Positions 26,601 through 36,654 of a stretch of DNA of 64,000 bases are shown here, piece by piece; position 1 is the first letter of the stretch, and the number at the start of each line of letters is the position of its first letter. The translations under genes were made by a program, and so were the position numbers. Below the pieces are notes generated by a model, which made no database searches, was not told the origin of the DNA, and saw only the letters and a program-made list of their open reading frames with translations. The DNA comes from Phallusia mammillata (Eukaryota > Chordata > Ascidiacea > Phlebobranchia > Ascidiidae), in contig QLIY01000224.1 in assembly GCA_003260075.1 (NCBI GenBank), positions 62,001 through 126,000 on the forward strand, given 5' to 3'.

Positions 26601-29600
26601 TTTGATTTAACATTGCGAATATTGTACTGTTTATTGACTCTTTACATATATGTCTGGAATACACTTGTTGCGTATCGCATCCACCAAACTGTCAGGACTG
26701 GTTGCTTGGTTAGTAGTGACAGTGACTTGCCGTTTCGGTAAAATATTTAGCGTCTAAACGGCGTTCTGATAACGGAAAGGTGTCATAAGTATCGGCCCAA
26801 TCATAAATCTCTAATCTTCGCATTTTCTAGATAATCTTTGCAGTACTTTGTCTCAGCGATGTTTTGTATTATGTTTCACAGCTATGACGGTATTAACAAA
26901 CAACGTACTGTTCCGGTAAGAAAATTAAAATCGCTCAGATTGGTACGGCCAGTTTGTGACAATGTTTAGCACAGTTTTCATAAGCCGTTTTTACAAACAA
27001 GAATATATTTGGGAACACTACACTGACTTGAAAAGTATTTTGATCGAACATAACAGCTTGTGTTTTGAAGTAACACGTCGTATTAGTGACGTTTCAACGT
27101 CTGTTGAAGACGTGATGCAAAGCCTTTTTCGCTGTCGTTACCAGAATAAGGTCACAACAACACTACAATTGCAATGCTGTTCAACATGTCCGACTCTAAA
27201 CGATTCGTAAAGTAACATATATTTCCGTACCTTACGATCGGGGTATTCATCTTTGGTTTCATCATAATCCACGTCAATAACCTCTTCAATGAAATCGTTT
27301 TCGTCTTCATTCATGTCACCATACTCTGGTCCAGGAACAAAATCCATCTTCCACGGGGTGAGCTGGTAGATTGCTAAACCTTCACATTTCACCCTGATTG
27401 GTGCCGGAAGTGACGAAGGACTCACGGGCAGTTTACGGTTCTCTTCCCAAATGACGTCATCCATCACAACTGGCATATTTGCTAGCTGTGAGAGGAAACT
27501 TGTCAAGATTCAATGGAAATGTTTCTAAAACACTTGGCTGGTAGAAGTTCAAACCAATGTTTTCTCACTTAGAAACAAACTTTAGCAAAACGTAACTGTA
27601 TGTTTCACAGTTTTAATAAGGATGCATTAATCCTAATGGACGTAAAAAAGCGAAATATGCAATATGTTTAAACGTTAATATATGGGTTTCTTTATCTGAT
27701 GTTTTGTTTGTCCTACCTGGTAAAAATGCACGTGCCATTATCGGTGATATAAAAATGTCGGCTTTTTTGGCAATGTGGGCAAATAAACTCTCCTCGACAA
27801 CTTTTGAACACATATTTGAACCAACAAATATTTAGCTCTTCCAGAAGTCTTTATAAAAGACTTAGTCTTTATTCCAGACTGCTGGAAGAGCTAAAACTTT
27901 GTTGATACATTATGCCTGGCAGCAACAGTTTATTCACATATTTGAACATTTAGTTTTAGAAAAATGATGTAGGCCTATCGAGGTTTCAAGACTAAAACTT
28001 CGCACCATTGCAAAATTTGACTTACGTTGGTTTCATTCATAATTCTGTCCATGATTTCTTGTCGCGGAAAGACTGGAGGGGCGGAATAGCCGTACATCCT
28101 GTCATCACGAATTAAGCAATGTACTCCATCATCTTCACCAACGATAACAGCGGTTACTTCGTTCTGTGGAATAACAACTTTGTCAAAGATCAAAAGTTTG
28201 CATACAACGATCAATGATTTTAATTCAAAACCGTGCGTTGTATTGAACTTTGAAAGATTTTTTAAATTGTCCGGTAAAACTAAGAAAACGGCAAAACTTC
28301 AGCAGTTCGTCGGAAAATACTCACAGCAAACCGTCAGGTTTAAAAAAAACAGACGAAGATTTTGCGATTTTACTTATAGTGACAGTTTTGTGTTTACTCG
28401 ATTATGGCGGGTGGCGATATATTCGTACCATTCCGTCGCTAATGGAGTCAACAAATAGACTTGGTGAAATGGTTCCACATCGCCTAAGTACAGTGTGTGC
28501 TGCGCGGTTAAACTCGATGGTTCCAGTTGATCTTTGGCCGTTGACTATCATGTGATATTCGTATTTGTTTTTCTCCTAAAAATATTTTTGGTAACCATGA
28601 AGCAAGATAAAGTTTACAAAAACACAGCAAATACTGACAAGGGAAATTGCTTTGCTACCTAAAACCTGAACAAGCGTCAAAAATGAGAATGTGAGGGTTT
28701 TTCTTTAGAAAGAAGTTGAATAAGTAAGGCCAGGGTTTTAACACGGATTCGGACAGATTGGGGTTTCAGGTCAAGCAATACGAGTCGACCGTTGTCTGAC
28801 TTTAGAATAAGCCAGTTTTGTGTCCCAATTTCATCTTGATCAGTCTGACTTTCGGGCCTGATTAGGGATTCAGTTAAATAACTTTTCGGGTTCGGACCGG
28901 CAAATCTGTATCGCTTTAAGTCAGTGGTTCCCAAACTTTTTCATATTTTTTTCAAAACGGACCGCCATTATTTCGAGTGCTCGCGGTCCTTAAGCTTAAA
29001 TGTGTATTTCATAAAAACAAAAGTTGATTGCAGGATTTTAGCTAGTTATGCAAAATTGCGCAAAAAAATCATCCAAAAACAGCTTGTGACATCACAGACA
29101 AGACAAAAAGCATTACGATTGTGCGTGAACAAGTGCATTTTTGATAGTTGTCATGCAATAAAGGCTATTGTTTGGCAATGGAGACAGTCGATTCTAAATT
29201 TTAATTTAAACTTATTTAGTGGCACAAATGAGAATTATAGAATTACTTCAACCGCTTCGCGGTCCCCCCAAAATTGCCTCACGGACCCCTAAAGGACCGC
29301 GGACCCCAGTTTGGGAACCGCTGCTTTAAGTTAAGGCTAGACTGCATACACATGTAAAGGTTTGCGTTAAAGATACTCCAGTTTTACGAATTTCATATTT
29401 GCATACAATGGAAGTATTTTAAGGTTTAACTTACCACTGCATGAACGTGCAAGAAGAAGAACGCCAAAAATCCAGTCAGAAATAAAACCAAAAATGTGCT
29501 TAACAGCAGAAGACATGCCCTTCTTTGTTGTACCTTATTTGCAACCTAAAACAGAACCAGTGTTATGCCAATATTTACTTTACGAACCAACATACATACC

Positions 29601-29709
29601 TAGGTTAATAGTGTATGATTTGCCTTACCTTTTTGGGAGGTGATGCGAGTAAAACCTCTGTAGAACCATTTTCCTTCACCCACAAATCAACTTTGTTGCT
29701 TGCAACCAT
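23616..29709 (-). CDS. CNMD: Chondromodulin/tenomodulin-type BRICHOS protein
   Basis: Seven exons with agreeing phases: 29709-29629, 29545-29435, 28575-28429, 28163-28026, 27485-27231, 25169-24991, 23724-23616 (stop TAA); 339 residues against 334 in human CNMD. Residues 1-37 are cytosolic (ends QQRR) and about 38-57 are the membrane anchor (LLLLSTFLVLFLTGFLAFFF). The BRICHOS region starts HMIVNGQRSTGTIEF (like HYTMSINGKLQDGSMEI) and includes GVHCLI (like EKCYIK) and MPVVMDDVIWEE. RKRRQ, formed across the exon 5/6 junction, matches the furin site RERR of CNMD. A run of about 18 mostly acidic residues follows. The C-terminal domain keeps all eight cysteines of the family (GCCNECEQSYLACTKVC, then YRNCDHIQCQLYMPC). 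Known vertebrate role: a type II protein whose cleaved C-terminus blocks angiogenesis in cartilage and tendon. Function here is unknown. CNMD and TNMD cannot be told apart. Confidence 0.9.
24639..24956. mobile_element. hAT-type MITE (318 bp)
   Basis: Terminal inverted repeats TAGTGGTTCTCAACT / AGTTAAGAACCACTG. Target-site duplication ACATAGGT (24631-24638) / ACATAGGC (24957-24964), 7 of 8. It lies 35 bp downstream of the end of CNMD exon 6. Confidence 0.8.
25263..25590. mobile_element. hAT-type MITE (328 bp)
   Basis: Ends CAGGGTTGACAT / ATGACAACCCTG. Flanking octamers CTAATAGG (25255-25262) and CTTATAGG (25591-25598), 7 of 8. In CNMD intron 5, about 90 bp upstream of exon 6. Confidence 0.7.
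25888..26274. mobile_element. hAT-type MITE (387 bp)
   Basis: Ends CAGCGGTTCCCAAC / GTTGGGAACCGCTG, perfectly inverted, with a perfect 8-bp duplication GTTTAGCG (25880-25887 and 26275-26282). Non-coding; in CNMD intron 5. Confidence 0.9.
27831..27895. repeat. 65-nt hairpin (19 of 20 arm positions paired)
   Basis: Arms 27831-27850 and 27876-27895 pair except for one A/G, around a 25-nt loop that itself contains AAAGACT/AGTCTTT. Shape and size fit a pre-miRNA. However, the flank after the right arm (CATTATGCCTGGCAGCAACAG) resembles the flank of the foldback element at 49238 (TATTATGCCTGACAGTAATAG), so a repeat-derived hairpin is as likely. Confidence 0.5.
28922..29323. mobile_element. hAT-type MITE (402 bp)
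   Basis: Ends CAGTGGTTCCCAAACT / AGTTTGGGAACCGCTG with a perfect 8-bp duplication CTTTAAGT (28914-28921 and 29324-29331). In CNMD intron 2. Confidence 0.92.
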
Positions 29710-32358
29710 TTTAAATAGTAATTGTTAACCTAAAATCGAGGTTAAGCAAAATACTAGAAACAAAAATACGCTACTAAAATAATACACAATTTAAATAGTT
29801 AGATCCTACTAGTGCACTAATGCACACAGCAGACGTCTGCAAAGCGTGCACAACCTTGCTAAGGACAAAAACACCGCGAGTAATCAAGTTATTTCGCTCT
29901 ATCGACCGGTGTTTTCGCAGATAGGCTATGTGACATCAAACCAACAGCACTTTCGCTCAAACACGGTCTTTTTGTATGTACAAGCTAAATTAAAGTCCTT
30001 TCTACTTACAGCCAATTCAAGTAATGTGTTTAATCAAGTCAAGAAAACAAATAGTTTTCTTTCGGCGCAGTGCGTGGTAATTTCCCAGCAGGGCTGTAAA
30101 CTCGTACAGTCACGTTTGTTACTGGATGGGGCTGGCGTTGAAAAATGTCAGCTGTAAGACATGATCCAGAAGCTGTCTTTATCAGCATTGTTAAGATTCA
30201 TGACCTAACATAGTTTTTAAAGCAAATTTTTGTTATCCTTTTATTCCTATAATACTATAGCAACAAAGGGATCGATTGGTATTATTGAATATGCAAAGAG
30301 AAAACAGAATTTGCAGTTGTGTTCGTGTAAAAGTGCTATTACTGCGAATTTTACGCTTATTTCTCTCTCCTTTGTTGTCAAATAAACGTTTCTAGAACTT
30401 CTTTGTTCTAAATTACAAAAAATAGAACAACAAAGTCTATATTTTTTCAGCAATACTCTTCACAAACAAACTTCAATCCTGTTAAAACTGTGCCTAAGCT
30501 GTTACCTGTTCCACTGTAAAGCAAACAAAACTAAGAGCTGTCAAGTTAGCAGTTCATTGTGCTAGGTATCGAAGAAAGGAACCTGATATACTTTCTGTCT
30601 TGCTCTCAACAATGGCTCTCTCCCTTTGCTTTAAACCACCTCACCGATACACCCTCTTGCTTGCTTCACTTCGCAGCATACAAGCAACGTCAAGGTTCAA
30701 TGATCGTAACCATTAAGAAGTCGTTGACGCAGAAACTGTTGAAAGGCCGTGTCTGTTTCGGACGGCGAGGAAATTGTCTTTTTAACGTCGGTTGTCATTT
30801 TTGCAAAAGTTTCGGGCAACACCCTTTGCAACAAACTTTGTTTTTTGAGCTAGTGTCTGTATGTTTTATTGATATAGGCCTACCTTTAAGAGCTAAAACA
30901 TCTTTGTTGGTATTTCACGGGTTAGCATCAAGGGCTGAAACACCAGACCAGTAAGTTGCCATGTTTGACTTTAGAAATAAGGACTATCTATTTGTCGGTA
31001 AACATCACAACAGTATACCATTAGACCCACTAATTTTTACGCTTTAATTCCATACAAACCACATTCTTTGAACGCATTTGCCGTTTATCTAAAAAAGAAG
31101 CTGTTCTATTACATTATGGCCCTATTTCAAGTGTAATAAAATTAAAAGGATTTGAAAGGGTTATTTGTACTACAGTATCGCCTACTCAGCGACGTGGTTT
31201 CGTGTTTTCTAATACTCTCACTCGTACCTACGTTTATATGTGGATCAACTGGGCTGAATAGACGTGAGAATAACATTGCCAGACAACACCGTGTATGGCT
31301 GTCGTGTAACGCCGTAATAAAATAACAAAAACTACGTAAAATGGTCATAGAAAAAATACTGGCACATTATTGTTCGACGTGTGCGCTACGGACCTTTGGG
31401 CAACAGCGAAAAAAATAGGTTTTCTTTTAACAAATCATTAATAGCGGAACAGATATGGCACATTTGAGTATAGAAAACAGGTAACACGATCGAATAACGT
31501 AGGGTGTACACAAACTCGAACCAAAAGGCAAGTGAAAAAATATTTTCTGTACAAGTTTATAAAACATATTATTTATCCGATAAAGCAATCACATACTAAA
31601 AGCAATTATTTAACTTTACTGCAAGATAACCATGTATATATCTGCTTTTTACTGTAATAAACTATATGCATAACCATGTACAAAAGTATGAATACTGTAA
31701 GTGTATCTTATAGTGCAAGAATATAATTTTGCTTTTTCATCATAAACAAGTCCGCATGTGAACAAAAATACAAATATATAGGCAAAACATGCTGTAGACC
31801 ATATTTCAAAAGGCTTGTACCAAGCACAAAGACACAAGATCATAATAAATGCATTGTCATGCAAAAAGACATGTCCCTGCACAAAACGCTTCACAATTTT
31901 TAGTGAGTATCAAAAACAAATTGTAAAAATTCCTGCACTAAACTAGTACTTGGAAATAGGTTTCTTCGCCTACATGGCGTATCAAAAATAACTCATACTG
32001 CGATTTTTCTACTTGAAAGTGCAATTATGCCGATTTTACAAACCGTTGCAAACCAAAAAACCCTTAAAGAGCGAAAATAGTGAGTATGGTGCAGAATTGG
32101 CTTAGCATTTTTTTTACACCAGTGCAATTTAGTAAAAGGCTTTTACGCCTGTACCAAAAACACCTATATTTTTAAAAATGTTGGTAGAGTACCATGTAAA
32201 CAATGGGCAGCGCTAAAGAAATGCGTATCTTTGAAAACCTGTGTTTGGCAATAAAGAGTAAACTTGTACAAAGGGAGCTAAGAAATATTGCATAAAAATA
32301 ACATAATACTGACGAGGCTTAAAAGGCAGCCGAAAAGAATCGATATTTAGGCCCAACA
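29710..32358. other. Intergenic, 2.6 kb
   Basis: Between the CNMD-like start and the LRP-like stop codon. Only chance reading frames; no repeat boundary or RNA gene is evident. It should hold the CNMD promoter and the 3' UTR of the receptor gene. Confidence 0.5.
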
Positions 32359-35300
32359 TCACAAACTTGGCACTTCGTATGGTGTTTCGTCGTTCGACGT
32401 CAAAGGCTCGTCGTCAGGGGTAACCCCTTCGGGCGGTTCCGTCATGGGATCGTCGGTGAGCAGGAGCGCGTGTTCGGATGAGCGCTGTGTAGTTCCACTT
32501 TCAAAGTAAATTCGGTCGTATCCTAAAGTCACGCGGTCTCCGTTCGCCGTCTACATAAATTTAAAAATATGAAAGCAGTAGCTTTAAATTTTGTGATGAG
32601 TTTTAAAAAGTTCGGTGGCGCATGTTTTGATTTAATTTTGGATAGAACCTTTTGAAAACTCGGGTAAAACCGAAATGTAGTAATGTATGAAATTTAGGCC
32701 TAAAACTATACAACAGACTAATTTATCTACATGTAGTTAACTGATAAACGTCGTGTTTTTAGCAAACTAGGCCCAAATTATGGTATTTGTCTTGAAAAGT
32801 AAAAAGCGAATTTACTTAATGGAGGAAACGTATTCATACTGGGATCAGCCCTGAAGCGTCGATGCAGACCAGCGATCACGGCATACATATCAATAAATCG
32901 TAGTACGCCAGGCCTACAAGTGCAGCATACAAGGCAGGCAAACGGTGCTTGTGATTCGACTTTCGGCGGTTTCTCCACTGAGCCTGTGTAGCTCAGTTGG
33001 TATAGAGCGCGAGTCCCGGAAAGACTCCAGTCGTGGGTTCGAATCCCACCGCAGGCTAGATTTTTCTAGTCTATGCCTTGCCATATGAGATTGCTTGGGA
33101 GACCAGCTGATTCGGTACAACGCCTTTATAGGCCTGGCGTACTACGATTTACTTAATAGAAGCATGCACGTAAGAACTGTAGTTGTGCCCAGCAAAATAC
33201 TAGAACGATTTGTCTAGGATAGGTCAGATTTTGTCCAAATGATTCTTTTAAATCACAAAAAAGGGCTAAAGAAGCAAAAAAGAAACAACCCTTTAGTAAA
33301 AGCGACCTAAATAGGATGTCAAAACGACGGTATACGCAAATACCATTGCCACAAGGGTTACATCATACCTGGCATAAAGTACAGTCTGCTTTAATTTGGG
33401 GTATTGACCACAAAGTTTAGGATCATCGTCATACCTGGTCGTCGTCACTGGCTTCGATTTCAGTGACAACTTCGTCTTCATAACCGTTGTCGAGATGTAA
33501 AAGTCCATTTGAATCGCTTGTTGCATCCCCATTGTTCAGTTTAGTGGATTCACCGCTTAGGCTTGTTACCTCGCTGGCATTCAACTCACTGTATCTCATG
33601 TTTTCGACTTCGTTCCGAGAGGGCGACATGAAGTGACGGAATCTATAAAGTAGCAAAAAGACGCATTTTATCTATGTGTACCAGTGTAACTTCGATAAAG
33701 AGCGCAAATTTTTCAAAATTGTAAAAAAAACGTTCATGTACATTGTATGTTGGATAACATAAAATGTGGATCAACTCCAAACGCTTAGACACCGTTAACC
33801 GTTCAGTATTCGCTTTTAAACAATAAAGTATCTTTGACTATACTTACCCCAAACCTTTGGTCTTCTTTCTGTAGACGAACCACAAGACCACTCCGACGAT
33901 CAAAATGAACAGCACCGTTACTATGACGACGGGCGCAACTGGAGACGCTCCAGCAGCTTCGCCTGTCACGTGACAAGTCTTGCCGCTCGGACAGCCGCAT
34001 TTGCCAGCAACGCAAGTTTCACCGTCTGTGCACGTCACTCCCACGCATGCGCAGTGGAGCATTTTCGCACGCCCTGATGACGTCACTTGCGGGCAGCGGC
34101 ACGAGTAGGACTCACCGTCGTTCAGACACAACGTGGTCAGGTTCGAGTTGCAGCGAGTACATCTACCAGATTTTTTGCTAAGTTGCATAGCAATAGAGGT
34201 TTGTGGGACTCCGTCGGCTATAGCAATGGCGGGCGGATTCCCTAAACCGTAATCAACCCATTCTAGGCGTGAGAGTTGCGCGAATGGGGCAACCCGCTTC
34301 GGGCCGCTGTTAAAAAGAAACGGGACAGTTTGGTGGGATTTGCTCAGTCGTTGGGTGGCGCTCGAGGGTAGCGTGTGCGCCAGTTTGTGGATACGCAGTA
34401 CACGGAAAGTCAGCGAAGTTGTGGCAAATATGTAGTCCCCGAAGAGAGCAATGGTTTTCGGCCAGATGTGGATATCAAACTGCCGAACAAGAACCTGACC
34501 AGTGCCGTCAAAGTCCGAACTCCAGATTGACCTGGATTTGCTATCGACCCAGTATATCCTGGAGGCAGGTTCATCCACAACTACACTATTGGGCCATTGC
34601 ATGTTTTTAGATCGTATAGTGATGTGGTTGGCACCACGTTGCCCGTTCATTGGGAGACGGAGAATTGAAGGTTTGATGACGTCAGTACCTCCGTCAGCGA
34701 CGAACATGAATCCTGTGGTCAGAAATAATCAAGTCAGTTGCTTACACGTACTTAAAAAGTTAGCATACAAACTTTCTGCAATCTTATAAAAATATCGACT
34801 AAAGAACGTTAAAGGGTTATGGTATATTCAAAGAATCAGATTAAGTGAAAAACTTTCCTTTAAAAGCATGAGTATTTTACTTTACACAAAATAATGTCAT
34901 TTTATTACTAGGACTAATCTTACCACATTATTACATTTGAAAAAGGTGGACAGCAAAGTTATAGCCGTAACCAACCTGTTTGTATGCTTAGCGCGACATC
35001 TAAGGGCCAGTTAATCATCGAGTTTTCACTGTTGTATATCGCAAAGTGTTCGAGCGGTCGTTTGGAAGTCTGACTTTTTTGTATGGGCATGATATGTACA
35101 GACCGCGTCCCAAGATCGCTCCAATATAGATTTGAACCAACCCAGTCGAAGTCAAGACCGCTGGGCCGATGTTTGGCTGGCAAGCGAAGAAGCTAAAAGA
35201 AAATGATTTAATAACGAAATGCAGTTAATAAAAGCATAAAGCTAATAAATAATAGCAGGCAGTGTACATGGCTATAGCAGAGTTGTAAGTCGGGCAGAGC

Positions 35301-36654
35301 TTTTCGGGCCCGGTTCAGGTTCGGGTCGCGTTCGGGCTTAGGTTTTTCTTGATTTGGGTCTGACTTTACACTCTGTGTCAGTATTTTTGACTAGCTAAGT
35401 AATCAGTTTCTGGACCAGGACTAATATCAAACAGCCCCCAAACGCCTTGTTCAAGACAAATTGTCAATTGTGTTTGTTGTCTTGTCTTTTTTGAGGCTTC
35501 AGTGTATATGCCTGTCATTTTTTTGTGCTTGTACTTTCGGGTTCTGGCCGGGTTCGAGCTCGAATTTCAGACCCGTTTACCACTCAGGGCTATACTAGTC
35601 AATACGGCCCATGTCTTGTCACCAGGTGCACTGATGAAACGCAATTTCGTTGTTTAAATGCAAACGATCAACACAAACCAGTGTAGGGTGTTTTCCATTC
35701 CACGAGTAAATACCGCGGTGTTTTGAGTCGATCCAATATATTGTGTCGTCCACAACAGACGGAGTCATCCTGCACACAAGACTTAAATGTTAGGTAGCAT
35801 TTGATACAAATGTTAAACCTAATATTTCCTAATAAATTTGAGGAAATAATTTACCACAATTTGTACCCACTGTTTTATCTACGATAAGATGCCACGAGCA
35901 GCGGTGCCTACGATTCTGATGTTGACAAGAGGGTATAGCTTGTCGGTTTATAGAGCGCGCTATACACCATAGTTAAAGATCGAATTTGTTTCGACGTTGG
36001 TATGTGAGAAAGGCTAAGGTTTGCCTACGCCGGAGCAGCAGTCTTGCTCCTCGTAGCAAGTAACACCATTATTTATGCTTGACACAAATCTAGTTAATGG
36101 CAAGTAAATTTTACAAAAGTGTAAATTACGAGGCGGGATCAAATAAATTATCTCAAGGGTGTGAACTGTGAACCGATGAAAAATACAGTGCCCCGTGTCG
36201 AAAGGTTTCTGTAATTTTTCTTTTCTATTGCAAAAACAAAATTTTGATCATTTAAGTCTAGTAGCGTATCACCCTTTAGCACTGACCATCACCATGATAT
36301 GTTTCGTGCTTAACAAAAACGAACATTTGAAGCTTTTTACTTGTGTTTGCCCAAACTTTATTTAAGACAACTTTGTAATTAAGACCTAAAATTTTTCAGC
36401 GACACTCTAAATTCTAGTTCCCAATGAACAGAGATTTATTACTAAGCACAATTTGTCTGACAATAGAAGAATGCTGAATGCAAAACTTACCTGGTAACTT
36501 CGATACCGGATGAGTTGAACTGAACGACAGACTGTCGAGTGACCTTTACCGCCTCCAGTGGTGCAAAAATATGGATTGATGTTGGAACACCAGATGTCGT
36601 AATGAGTCGCGCTGTTTGTTGTGGTGACCGCGACATTCGACAAAATGTATGGTA
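32359..36654 (-). CDS. LRP-like gene: last propeller, membrane segment and cytosolic tail (exons 32-37)
   Basis: Exons 36654-36491, 35769-35679, 35192-34976, 34712-33848, 33642-33435, 32550-32359. YWTD blades are visible as [15 protein letters not shown] and RIYWVDS; the 42-residue spacing of the first two fixed the donor at 35679 (GTTTGT). The 865-bp exon ends with an EGF-like cysteine cluster, the membrane helix and the stop-transfer YRKKTK. The tail has no NPxY. It contains the acidic dileucine motif EHALLL, an NxxY-type ENMRY and NGYEDE, and ends YEVPSL. Confidence 0.88.

Noticed and set aside
32982-33056. A functional tRNA-Ser(GGA)
   Set aside because: No long variable arm, C at position 33, and the unit belongs to a dispersed repeat.
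32914-33120. Open frame encoding [11 protein letters not shown]-type peptide
   Set aside because: This is the antisense translation of the tRNA-like SINE core, a common false protein.
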